A stretch of 64,000 nt of DNA. Origin: Chitinophaga ginsengisoli (GTDB lineage: Bacteria; Bacteroidota; Bacteroidia; Chitinophagales; Chitinophagaceae). Location of the stretch: contig NZ_PYGK01000008.1 in assembly GCF_003014595.1 (NCBI RefSeq), forward strand, positions 124,001-188,000, in the 5' to 3' direction. The notes beneath the pieces were generated by a model. The model was given only the letters and a program-made list of their open reading frames with translations. It searched no databases and was not told the origin of the DNA. The position numbers and the translations under genes are program-made. Below, piece by piece: positions 26,658 through 35,242 of this stretch (position 1 is the stretch's first letter; every line of letters starts with the position of its first letter).

Positions 26658-28235
26658 ATGAAAAATAAATTTGTAAATCAATGCCTGACGGCCCTGGCGA
26701 TGGTGCTCACCACGCCGGGCCTTCAGGCCCAAAAGGCCGGAAATCCTGTTATTTATGCAGATGTGCCGGACATGTCCATCCTGCGCGTAGGAAATACCTA
26801 CTATATGAGCAGTACAACAATGCATATGAGTCCTGGTGTTCCGGTTATGCAATCAACAGATCTTGTTAACTGGAAGATCATCAGTTATGCATACAATACG
26901 CTCGATGATGTTGACGAGTTGAACCTGAAAAATGGGAAGAGCACATACGGAAAGGGCTCTTGGGCCAGCAGCTTCCGTTATCATAACGGCGTCTTTTATG
27001 TAAGCACTTTTGCAGGTACCACAGGAAAGACATATATCTATTCTACCAGAGATATTGAAAAAGGGCCATGGAAAGCTATTTCTTTCAAACCCGCCTTACA
27101 TGATCATTCACTGTTCTTTGATGATGACGGACGGGTATATATGGTTTATGGCAGTGGCAGGATCATGCTGGCCGAGTTGAACGAAGACCTGTCGGGACTC
27201 AAACAAAATACAGAAAGTAAGGTGATCATAGAAAATGCAAGCTTACCAGCCGGGCCTGACATCGGGCTGCCGGCAGAAGGCTCACAGTTGTTCAAGGTCA
27301 ACGGGAAGTATTATCTCTTTAATATTTGCTGGCCAAAAGGAGGAATGCGTACAGTGACAATTCACCGTGCAGATAAAATTACAGGGCCTTATGAAGGCCG
27401 GCTGGCCTTGCAGGATAAAGGAGTAGCACAGGGAGGACTGGTCAGTACGCCCGCCGGAAAATGGTATGCTTACCTGTTCCGGGATTTCGGTGCGGTAGGC
27501 AGGATACCATATCTCGTTCCTGTTACATGGGAGAACGAATGGCCCGTCCTTGGTATAAATGGCCATGTTTCAGACACATTGGATCTGCCGGCTGGCAAAG
27601 GCTATGATCCAGGGATCGTAGCCTCCGATGAATTCTCCCGAAAACCCGGCGCAGCCTCACTTCCCCTTGTATGGCAATGGAATCACAATCCGGACAACAG
27701 CAACTGGTCTCTGACACAACGCCCGGGATATCTAAGGCTTACTACCGGCCGTGTGGACACCACTGTGCTGCTTGCCCGTAATATGCTCACACAGCGGACT
27801 TTCGGACCGGTATGTTCGGGCGTAACAGCTATTGACGTATCGGGGATGAAAGATGGCGATTGTGCCGGATTAATGCTGTTACAAAAAAAATGGGGATGGG
27901 TGGGTGTCAGGATAACAGGAGATATCCGATCAGTTGTGATGGTGAGCGCTGAATCAGGATCGCCTGTGGAACTTGAACGCATTGCCCTCGGGCAAAAGCA
28001 CGTGTACCTTAAAGTGGATTGTGACTTCCGTAACAGATCTGATAAAGGATATTTTTACTACAGCCTCGACGGAAAATCATGGAAGCAGATAGGCACACTG
28101 TTACAGATGTCTTACACGATACCACACTTTATGGGATACCGCTTCGGCTTGTTTAATTATGCAACCAGGCAGGCAGGCGGGTATGCCGATTTTGATTTCT
28201 TCCACATTAACAATAAGATTTCCGGCAACCAATAG
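26658..28235 (+). CDS. GH43-family beta-xylosidase / arabinofuranosidase
   Basis: A 525-residue secreted or periplasmic enzyme with signal segment ending near LQAQ (residue 25). The five-bladed GH43 propeller spans about 28-310. The three expected acids are visible: general base Asp38 (DVPDMSILRVGNTYYM), pKa-modulating Asp149 (HDHSLFFDDDGRVYMVYG) and general acid Glu207 (LPAEGSQLFKVNGKYYL). The C-terminal part (about 330-515) is a concanavalin-like sandwich as in two-domain GH43 beta-xylosidases (LPLVWQWNHNPDNSNWSLTQ, GYFYYSLDGKSWKQIG). Family activities are removal of xylose or arabinose from xylan and arabinan; the partner GH30_8 enzyme points to xylan. Confidence 0.92.
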   Translation: MKNKFVNQCLTALAMVLTTPGLQAQKAGNPVIYADVPDMSILRVGNTYYMSSTTMHMSPGVPVMQSTDLVNWKIISYAYNTLDDVDELNLKNGKSTYGKGSWASSFRYHNGVFYVSTFAGTTGKTYIYSTRDIEKGPWKAISFKPALHDHSLFFDDDGRVYMVYGSGRIMLAELNEDLSGLKQNTESKVIIENASLPAGPDIGLPAEGSQLFKVNGKYYLFNICWPKGGMRTVTIHRADKITGPYEGRLALQDKGVAQGGLVSTPAGKWYAYLFRDFGAVGRIPYLVPVTWENEWPVLGINGHVSDTLDLPAGKGYDPGIVASDEFSRKPGAASLPLVWQWNHNPDNSNWSLTQRPGYLRLTTGRVDTTVLLARNMLTQRTFGPVCSGVTAIDVSGMKDGDCAGLMLLQKKWGWVGVRITGDIRSVVMVSAESGSPVELERIALGQKHVYLKVDCDFRNRSDKGYFYYSLDGKSWKQIGTLLQMSYTIPHFMGYRFGLFNYATRQAGGYADFDFFHINNKISGNQ

Positions 28236-28401
28236 CCTGCATGCGAATGCTTAGATGGAGACCCACGTTTTGATTTATCACCCTCAAAATAAAAACCATG
28301 AAGGAAAACCCTCCGATTTAGCGCTATGCAAAGCTCACATTGCTGATACGACATCATCAGCCGTTTTGTAAAAACCTATTTAATTATTTAACAGATTAAC
28401 C

Positions 28402-29646
28402 ATGAAAACAACTTTTTTTCTCAGACACCTGGCAATGCCATTTCTTTCCCTCAGTCTAATGATGTCGTCTTGCACCCGGCATCTGGAAGACATCACTCCT
28501 GATAGCAAAAAAGCAACTAATGCGGAAAACGCAACCGATGTTAGTATAATGTCAACTGCTACAATTGACGCCAATACCGTACAACAAACCATACAGGGAT
28601 TTGGAGGCATGAGCGTTCCAATCTGGATAGGTGACTTAACAGCAGACCAGAGAACAAAAGCCTTCTCAACCAGCAGTGGCATTGGCATGAGTATTCTCCG
28701 TGTGATGGTTCCTACCTCCAGCAGCCAGTTTGCCGCAGAAAAAACCACGATTGATGTTGCCAAAAGCTATGGTGCGAAAGTAATTGCCACCGCCTGGAAC
28801 GCACCTTCGGCTATGATGGATGGACTTTATCTGAGAGGCAGTGCATGGGGTGATTATGCTGCGCATCTAAGAGCCTATACGCAGGCAGTAGGTGGTGTAT
28901 ACGCATTATCACCCTGGAATGAACCTAACTACATGGCTTCGGGATGGATGCATGCTTCGGCTGCGGAGATAGCCAATTTCGTAGCTGCCCAGGGAGATAA
29001 TTGTGGCGCCCCGATTATGTGCCCCGAGCCTTTTAATATGGACCAGACTTTCATCAACACATATCTGAGCAATGCCACGGCAAAGTCTAAAACGCTTTTT
29101 GTAAGCGGACATATTTATGGCAAAACACCATATAATCTAGGCAATATCGGTAAGTCAGTATGGATGACTGAGCACTATACCAATTCTTCCATCAGTGGTA
29201 ATGACTGGCCCAACGCAATGAATGCAGCTAAAGAGATTCATGACTGTATGACAGCAGGTTGGGCTGCTTATGTGTGGTGGTATATCCGTCGTTTCTACGG
29301 CCCGATAGATGAGAACAGCAGTATCACAAAAGTAGGTTATGTCATGGCGCACTTTGCCAGATACGTTCGGCCTGGTTATACCAAAATCGCCTGCTCAGCA
29401 AATCCGACAACGGGTGTATACACCACGGCTTACAAGAGCGGATCAAAAATCGTGATCGTTGCCATTAACACGAATACTGCCATCACGTATCAGCCTTTTA
29501 CTATTAGCGGAACAACCGTTAACAGTTTCAATCGTTATGCAACTACCAGTTCTTCCAATCTGGAATCAAGCAGTTTTAGCATTTCAAATAATGCTTTTGG
29601 AATCAACCTGCCCGCATCCAGTATCACGACCCTGGTATCTAACTGA
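28402..29646 (+). CDS. GH30 subfamily 8-like glucuronoxylanase lipoprotein
   Basis: A 414-residue lipoprotein (lipobox ending at Cys24, LMMSSC). It cuts the xylan backbone at positions set by glucuronic acid side groups. After a linker, the TIM barrel begins with TIQGFGGMSVPIWIGDLT (about 63). Acid/base Glu174 (LSPWNEPNY) and nucleophile Glu257 (VWMTEHYTNS) are present. The subfamily-8 mark is VWWYIRRFYGPIDENSSITK followed by GYVMAHFARYVRPGY; the Arg pair at 296-297 lies where these enzymes bind the glucuronate carboxylate. The side beta-domain closes the protein (about 330-414). A 166-base space without a recognisable gene separates it from GH43. A hairpin and an esterase relic follow. Confidence 0.93.
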   Translation: MKTTFFLRHLAMPFLSLSLMMSSCTRHLEDITPDSKKATNAENATDVSIMSTATIDANTVQQTIQGFGGMSVPIWIGDLTADQRTKAFSTSSGIGMSILRVMVPTSSSQFAAEKTTIDVAKSYGAKVIATAWNAPSAMMDGLYLRGSAWGDYAAHLRAYTQAVGGVYALSPWNEPNYMASGWMHASAAEIANFVAAQGDNCGAPIMCPEPFNMDQTFINTYLSNATAKSKTLFVSGHIYGKTPYNLGNIGKSVWMTEHYTNSSISGNDWPNAMNAAKEIHDCMTAGWAAYVWWYIRRFYGPIDENSSITKVGYVMAHFARYVRPGYTKIACSANPTTGVYTTAYKSGSKIVIVAINTNTAITYQPFTISGTTVNSFNRYATTSSSNLESSSFSISNNAFGINLPASSITTLVSN

Positions 29647-29671
29647 CGCTATTATTGTATTACAGATCATC

Positions 29672-29729
29672 AAATAAACAACGCTGAATAGAGAGCTGGA
29701 ATACTCATCATATCCGGCGTTGTTTATTT
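29672..29729 (+). terminator. Hairpin at the end of locus 1, probable terminator
   Basis: AAATAAACAACGC (29672-29684) and GCGTTGTTTATTT (29717-29729) are perfect 13-base complements with a 32-base loop, 25 bases after the GH30 stop. The right arm ends T-rich but no long T-run follows. It partly overlaps the esterase relic. Confidence 0.55.
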
Positions 29730-29829
29730 CATTGAAAAAAAGTATCCTGTTTTAACTGACAGCAAGCATAGGGCAATAGCCGGCCTGTCCATGGGAGGAG
29801 GATTTAGCAGCCATTCCAGCCATTGCAAA
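29725..29829 (+). pseudogene. Relic of a CE1-type esterase gene
   Basis: In the 293-base space after GH30, one frame reads YFIEKKYPVLT (from 29725), DSKHRAIAGLSMGGGFS and then SHSSHCKN before losing resemblance; a stop follows at 29866 and the frame is closed upstream at 29689. The block FIEKKYxVLTDSxxRAIAGLSMGGG is the nucleophile-elbow region of Bacteroidota CE1/Fes-like esterases (feruloyl or acetyl-xylan esterases), with Ser in GLSMGG. Only about 35 of the roughly 270-390 codons expected remain, with no start and no Asp/His part, so this is a fragment. Such esterases are usual members of xylan loci, which fits the GH30/GH43 genes just upstream. Confidence 0.7.
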
Positions 29830-29939
29830 AATTACATACAACTAAAAAAGATAAAAAATCGATATTAAATTCCATACCTTAGACTCATCAGCATATTCTG
29901 GGGTCAATACCACGTTTTTCTAAATTAATTACCTGGTTA

Positions 29940-30530
29940 GTGGAAAGTGTCATAAAATCTTTTGATTGGGATCTGATCATGCGCCTGCGTGAGGGGGATG
30001 AATCCGCGTTCCGGGTAGTATTTGACCAATACAGCCAAAGGATTTATGGCCTGGCTTACCAGTTTTTCAAAAACAAGGAACAAAGCAAGGAAGTAGTACA
30101 GGAAACCCTGTTACGACTGTGGGAGCACCGCTTACAATTGAATGGTGAATATCCGCTGGCCCCCTGGTTATTTACAATAGCGAGAAGAGTGACCTTGAAT
30201 ATGTTACGGCAAACAGCCACCTCAGAGGCTGCCCGTAAGAAACTGTGGCTAACCATGCACCCGGAGCATAATGAGACAGAAGAAGCCATTCTCAATGCTG
30301 ATCTCGAACGTCTTACTACACAGATTTTGAATAAATTACCGTTGCAACAACAAATGGTTTTCCGGTTAAGCAGATTTGAAGGGCTTACCTATGAGGAAAT
30401 TGCCGCCCGTATGCAAATCTCCGTCCACACCGTAAAATACCATCTCACAGGCGCATTAAAAACCCTGCGGTCCTGCTTTGACAAGACCGAAGTTCTCCTT
30501 CCCGTACTCTTACTTTCTATGTTTTATTAA
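29940..30530 (+). CDS. ECF sigma factor, FecI-like (locus 2)
   Basis: A 196-residue RNA polymerase sigma-70 family protein starting at GTG. Sigma region 2 is about 18-85 (DESAFRVVFDQYSQRIYGLA, then VVQETLLRLWEHR) and region 4 about 128-180 (LPLQQQMVFRLSRFEGLTYE, EIAARMQISVHTVKYHLTGA). It should direct transcription of the STN-type susC operon once released by the FecR-like protein encoded next. The hydrophobic tail LLPVLLLSMFY is common in Bacteroidota members. A TACCTTAG sequence at 29875 is one mismatch from the -7 consensus but has no clear -33 partner. Confidence 0.94.
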   Translation: MESVIKSFDWDLIMRLREGDESAFRVVFDQYSQRIYGLAYQFFKNKEQSKEVVQETLLRLWEHRLQLNGEYPLAPWLFTIARRVTLNMLRQTATSEAARKKLWLTMHPEHNETEEAILNADLERLTTQILNKLPLQQQMVFRLSRFEGLTYEEIAARMQISVHTVKYHLTGALKTLRSCFDKTEVLLPVLLLSMFY

Positions 30531-30546
30531 TTTTTTTTAAAACTGA

Positions 30547-30562
30547 CTACCCGAATGGGTAG
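30547..30562 (+). promoter_or_regulatory. Hairpin between the sigma and anti-sigma genes
   Basis: CTACCC and GGGTAG flank GAAT, a perfect 6-base stem just after an A/T-rich run (TTTTTTTTAAAA). An in-frame ATG (30555) sits in the loop and stem, which argues against its use as the anti-sigma start. The hairpin may limit read-through or set the ratio of sigma to anti-sigma. Confidence 0.45.
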
Positions 30563-30617
30563 GCTCGCGTGTATTGCACTATATCACCTTTTTAAGGGCA
30601 TATTAAATGTAATTCAC

Positions 30618-31625
30618 GTGAATGAAGAACGCATATATCAGCTGCTCGGCTACCTGGTCAACAATAACATCAATGCCGAAGATTATGAAGAACTTATGCA
30701 GTACCTCGGGGAGGCAACAGAAAACCCGGCCCTCCAGTCGACAATAGATCGCATCTGGGCGGAATTGACGCCCACACAGCAATTAAACCCTGATGAATCA
30801 GATGCACTATATCAGCAGATTACAGACAATCCGCGTTTTGTCCAACAACCTATACATATCAAGCGCCGCTGGTTAAGCTATGCAGCAGTGATCTTATTGC
30901 TGCTGGCTACCGGGGCAGGTACCTACCTATGGTTTGCGTCCTCCCGGACCACTTCCCTTGCTTATAAGGAGGTGTCAGTTCCTCCAGGACAGCGTCTCCA
31001 ACTGAAGCTGGCAGATAGTTCTATCGTATGGCTGAAAGCCGGCAGTACACTTCGTTATCCTGTCAGTTTTACCGGCAACACACGGGAGTTATTCCTCAGC
31101 GGTGAGGGATATTTTGATGTAACACACCGCGACAACCAGCCCTTCCTGGTGCATACTGGCGGTGTTACAACTAAGGTGCTGGGTACCGCATTTAATATAC
31201 AGGCATACGACCAGCAACTGACAGTGGCAGTGGTAAACGGTAAAGTTAGCGTAGCCGAAGGCGATACAAAGCTGGGCGTCATTGTAGCCAATCAGCTCCT
31301 GGAATATCATCTGCAAAATAAGCAGGTGGCCCTGAAAGACACCATAGCAGGCAATATGATAGCCTGGACGAAGGGCGAGTTAATACTGGACAATGTGACC
31401 ATGGAAGAAGCTGCAGTGACCATAGGCAAATGGTACAATGTAGCCATCGTATTCGCTGATCCTGAGTTGAAAAAATCCCGTTTTTCCTTTTCCTTCCTGC
31501 ATGAAGAAAATATAGGGGAAGTTATGAATATGATCAGCCAACTGAATGGCTTTAGTTACCACATAGAGGGAGATACCATTACTATCAGCAAGAAAAAACC
31601 GCTGCGGAGGCAACCACAGCGGTAA
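30618..31625 (+). CDS. FecR-like anti-sigma factor (locus 2)
   Basis: The 335-residue form starting at GTG (VNEERIYQLLGYLVNNN) is preferred; the frame is open to an ATG at 30555, but those 21 residues do not look like family sequence and the ATG lies in a hairpin. Cytoplasmic sigma-binding region about 1-85, one membrane segment about 92-112 (YAAVILLLLATGAGTYLWFA), periplasmic FecR domain about 125-225 (VSVPPGQRLQLKLADSSIVW, LKAGSTLRYPVSF, TKVLGTAFNIQAY) and a C-terminal DUF4974-like domain about 250-330 (LDNVTMEEAAVTIGKWYNVA). It holds the sigma factor until the STN domain of the cognate SusC signals substrate. Confidence 0.94.
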   Translation: MNEERIYQLLGYLVNNNINAEDYEELMQYLGEATENPALQSTIDRIWAELTPTQQLNPDESDALYQQITDNPRFVQQPIHIKRRWLSYAAVILLLLATGAGTYLWFASSRTTSLAYKEVSVPPGQRLQLKLADSSIVWLKAGSTLRYPVSFTGNTRELFLSGEGYFDVTHRDNQPFLVHTGGVTTKVLGTAFNIQAYDQQLTVAVVNGKVSVAEGDTKLGVIVANQLLEYHLQNKQVALKDTIAGNMIAWTKGELILDNVTMEEAAVTIGKWYNVAIVFADPELKKSRFSFSFLHEENIGEVMNMISQLNGFSYHIEGDTITISKKKPLRRQPQR

Positions 31626-31637
31626 TAAAGATAATTA

Positions 31638-31657
31638 CAGGTACAGGCAAGTACCTG
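31638..31657 (+). promoter_or_regulatory. Hairpin between anti-sigma and susC genes of locus 2
   Basis: CAGGTAC (31638-31644) and GTACCTG (31651-31657) form a perfect 7-base stem with loop AGGCAA; CAGGTA recurs at 31662. It sits 12 bases after the anti-sigma stop and about 53 before the SusC start. No T-run follows, so an mRNA processing or attenuation hairpin is more likely than a full terminator. Confidence 0.4.
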
Positions 31658-31710
31658 CAATCAGGTAGATTTTAAACCAGCGTTCAAACCGATTAAAACC
31701 AAACAAATCT

Positions 31711-34700
31711 ATGCATTTTTTTGTAAGTCAGGGCTCCACGTTCCCTCCTTATGAACGTTCTGTCCCGCTCAAAACCATCATTTGGATTATGAGATGCTCC
31801 ACGTTAGTAGTAGCGATATTATTGATCTGCTGTAATATGCTGATAGCAGCTAAAACAAGCGGCCAGGACATCCGCGAGACTACCATTTCACTAGGCCTTT
31901 CAGGAAAGAGCCTGGAAACAGCATTAAAGGAGATTGAACAAAAGACCAATTTCCGTTTCGGCTACAGGAAAGCCGAAATAAGCAGGTTTACCCATATTCA
32001 GCTGCCGGCATCTATCCGCACAGTAGCTTCCACGCTTGACCTGCTGCTTTCTGGTACTGGCCTCACGTATGAACAGAAAGATCATTACATCTTCATTATT
32101 CCCATTCCAGCGCCCGCGCCCACAGGTGAAAAAACACTACAGCAACAGGAATTGGTCGTCACAGGTACCGTAACCTCCGCTAAGGGTGAAAAGCTACCAG
32201 GTGTCAGTATCCGGTTAAAAGGTGCTTTAAATGGCACCAATACAGACCAGGAAGGGAAATTCTCTATCCGGGTGACTGATGAACAAAGTATACTGGTTTT
32301 CTCTTTTATCGGCTACGTCACCAAAGAAGTACCGGTAGCCGGACGTACGTCAATAAATGTACAACTGGAAGAAAATACGACTGCCCTTGGTGAAATAATA
32401 GTCGTTGGTTATGGCACACAGCTGAAAGCCACCAGTATAGCGGCAGTATCTGCTGTGAAAGGAAAGGACTTTGCACAGAAACCAGTCGTGAATCTAACCA
32501 ATAATCTCGTAGGCCGTATGCCTGGTCTTATTGCAGATCAGGGAAGCGGCGAACCAGGACTGGATGGTTCGAGAATACGGATCAGGGGTACTTCCACCAT
32601 TGGCAATGCCAATCCGCTGCTGGTAGTAGATGGTATCTACAGGGACTTTTCAAGGCTGGATCCCGCTACCATTGAAAGCGTTACTATATTAAAAGATGCT
32701 GCCGCTGTAGCGCCATATGGGCTTGCAGGCGCCAATGGAGTGATCCTGGTCACGACCAAAAAAGGAAAAACCGGTGCTCCTGTACTTTCCTATAATGGCT
32801 ACGTAGGATTTCAGAATCCTACCAGGATGCCCCGCATGGTAAACTCATACCAGTATGCATTGCTGACCAATGAAGCTAACCGGAATGATAACTTCAATCT
32901 CTCTTTCACCGATGCACAAATAGCCGGGTATAAGAAAACAGTGGACGGCGCGGCTGATGCTGACCGCGACAGATATCCCAATAGCCGGGGCTTACGGGAT
33001 GTGATCCAGCGAAATGCTATACTGACTAACCATAACCTGCAACTTTCCGGAGGTAGTGAAAAGATGAAATATTTTGCGGCATTAGGGTATACCAGTCAGG
33101 AAGGACAATTCTCTACGACCAATCTTAAGAAATATAATGCACTGGCCAACCTGGACATTGAGGCGACTAAATACACCCGGGTATCGCTCTCTCTCAGTGG
33201 CTGGGTGGAAGACCAGAACTATTCCGGATATTCAGATCCTGGCAGCGGTGACCCCAATAACCGCTATGCTTCTGCAGGTGGAGGCATCATGTACCAGGCG
33301 TTCAGAACACCGCCTACATCCGCCATCTATTATTCCAACGGTTTATGGGGTAGCTACATTACCAATTCACTGGTGGGTACCATTGCACACAGCGGGTACT
33401 CCCGTAATGAGAATACACAGATTATGACTACGTTCAGCATTGAACAGCAACTGCCATTCATAAAAGGGCTGAGCATAAAAGGTGTGGCCAGTTATGATCC
33501 CTATACTACCTATTCCAAAACATGGAAAACACCTATTCTGACTTACAGCGCAGATTTTACAACAACGCCATATACCTTTAATCCCACCTATATCGGGCCT
33601 TCCAAACCAACGTTGAACCTGGGTACCAGTCAGAACAAATCGTTCACCTATCAGGGATATCTTAACTATCACAATACCTTTGGTAAACACGATGTTACTT
33701 TCCTGGGTGTACTGGAATCACGGACACAGAAATACTGGGACCTTTCCGGTGGCAGGATCAATTATCCTATTAATATTGACGAACTGGATCGCGGCGGTAC
33801 TGCGCAGGGAGAACTCTCCAATGGAGGATCATCATCTCAGCAAAGACAGATAGGCTATGTATACCGCCTGAGTTATAATTATGACGGTAAATACCTGGCA
33901 GAAGTATCCGGCAGGTATGACGGACACTATTACTTTGCTCCCGGTCACAAATACGGTTTCTTCCCTGCTTTTTCACTCGGCTGGAATATAGCACGTGAAA
34001 ACTTTATGAAAGACAATGTAGCCTGGGTAGATGCACTGAAGATCAGGGCTTCCTACGGAGAATCCGGTAACCTCGCCGGTGGTCCTTTTCAATATCTCAC
34101 AGGCTACTCCATCTATAACAATGCTGCCGTACTTGATGGCAGGTTAACAGCAGGTATCAGTGAAGTATTGCAGGCTAACACTGCTATTACCTGGGAAAGG
34201 GCTAAAAAAACCGATGTGGGTATGGATGCCTCTCTGTGGAAAGGTAAACTCACTGTAACAGCCGATTACTTCTATGAAAAGCGTTCCAACATGCTGGTGC
34301 CTCCTACGGTTACTGTCCCTGCAGAATATGGTGTGGGGCTTACGGAGCAGAATGCAGCCATTATGAGTAATCATGGGTTTGAACTGGGCATTGGTACCAC
34401 ACATACTTTTTCCAACGGCTTACGGCTCGACCTGAATGGGAATTTCACCTATGCACAAAATAAACTGCTACAGGTATTTGAAACGGATGCTACCTACAAT
34501 AATCCTAACCGTCGCCAAACCGGACGTGCAAACGGCACACAATTCGGATTGAAAGCCCTTGGTTATTTTACGCCCGCCGACTTTAACACAGATGGTTCCC
34601 TGAAAGCAGGCGTTGCTTCCATTCCTGATGCTCCGGTACATCCCGGCGATCTGAAATATGCAGACCTGAGTGGTCCCTCCGGTAAACCGGATGGCATTAT

Positions 34701-35223
34701 CGACGATAATGACCAGACTGTAATTGGCAGACCGAACGGTACCCCACAGATGATCTTTGGCCTCTCTCCGGCCCTGTCATGGAAAGGGTTTGATCTTAAC
34801 CTCCTGTTGCAGGCAGCTACCCAGATCAGCCTTCCTATAGGCGGTAACCTGGTATTCCCCTTTGATCAGCAAGGCTCCGCCAGTGAACTGTATTACAAAG
34901 ATCACTGGACGCCGGCTAATACCAATGCCCTATATCCGCGCGTCAGCACACAACCAAAAGACTATAATACAAGATTTTCTTCCTGGTGGGTAAGAGATGC
35001 GTCCTATATCAAACTCAGGAGCGCAGAGCTGGGCTATTCCCTGCCTTCAAAACTGACTAAACGGATAGGCATACAACAGCTACGCGTATATGCTGCCGGA
35101 CAGAACCTGTGGACATGGACACCACATATGAAAGAGAAGATCGATCCTGAAGCACGCTCTTCAAACGGACAATACTACTTTCAGCAACAAACCACTTCCG
35201 TAGGTCTGAATGTTACCTTCTAA
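31711..35223 (+). CDS. SusC-family TonB-dependent transporter with STN signalling domain (locus 2)
   Basis: A 1170-residue outer-membrane transporter with a long signal region (TLVVAILLICCNMLIAAKTS). It carries an STN domain (about 55-130: ISLGLSGKSLETALKEIEQK, then LLSGTGLTYEQKDHYIFII) that contacts the FecR-like protein in the periplasm; next a carboxypeptidase-regulatory-like domain (about 147-225, VTGTVTSAKGEKLPGVSIRL), a TonB-box-like IIVVGYGTQLKATS, the plug (LLVVDGIYRDFSRLDPATIE, TILKDAAAVAPYGLAGANGV) and the barrel. The STN domain matches its sigma/anti-sigma control, unlike the first SusC. SusD follows after 19 bases. Confidence 0.96.
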   Translation: MHFFVSQGSTFPPYERSVPLKTIIWIMRCSTLVVAILLICCNMLIAAKTSGQDIRETTISLGLSGKSLETALKEIEQKTNFRFGYRKAEISRFTHIQLPASIRTVASTLDLLLSGTGLTYEQKDHYIFIIPIPAPAPTGEKTLQQQELVVTGTVTSAKGEKLPGVSIRLKGALNGTNTDQEGKFSIRVTDEQSILVFSFIGYVTKEVPVAGRTSINVQLEENTTALGEIIVVGYGTQLKATSIAAVSAVKGKDFAQKPVVNLTNNLVGRMPGLIADQGSGEPGLDGSRIRIRGTSTIGNANPLLVVDGIYRDFSRLDPATIESVTILKDAAAVAPYGLAGANGVILVTTKKGKTGAPVLSYNGYVGFQNPTRMPRMVNSYQYALLTNEANRNDNFNLSFTDAQIAGYKKTVDGAADADRDRYPNSRGLRDVIQRNAILTNHNLQLSGGSEKMKYFAALGYTSQEGQFSTTNLKKYNALANLDIEATKYTRVSLSLSGWVEDQNYSGYSDPGSGDPNNRYASAGGGIMYQAFRTPPTSAIYYSNGLWGSYITNSLVGTIAHSGYSRNENTQIMTTFSIEQQLPFIKGLSIKGVASYDPYTTYSKTWKTPILTYSADFTTTPYTFNPTYIGPSKPTLNLGTSQNKSFTYQGYLNYHNTFGKHDVTFLGVLESRTQKYWDLSGGRINYPINIDELDRGGTAQGELSNGGSSSQQRQIGYVYRLSYNYDGKYLAEVSGRYDGHYYFAPGHKYGFFPAFSLGWNIARENFMKDNVAWVDALKIRASYGESGNLAGGPFQYLTGYSIYNNAAVLDGRLTAGISEVLQANTAITWERAKKTDVGMDASLWKGKLTVTADYFYEKRSNMLVPPTVTVPAEYGVGLTEQNAAIMSNHGFELGIGTTHTFSNGLRLDLNGNFTYAQNKLLQVFETDATYNNPNRRQTGRANGTQFGLKALGYFTPADFNTDGSLKAGVASIPDAPVHPGDLKYADLSGPSGKPDGIIDDNDQTVIGRPNGTPQMIFGLSPALSWKGFDLNLLLQAATQISLPIGGNLVFPFDQQGSASELYYKDHWTPANTNALYPRVSTQPKDYNTRFSSWWVRDASYIKLRSAELGYSLPSKLTKRIGIQQLRVYAAGQNLWTWTPHMKEKIDPEARSSNGQYYFQQQTTSVGLNVTF

Positions 35224-35242
35224 ACAACTAATCGAAAGAAAA

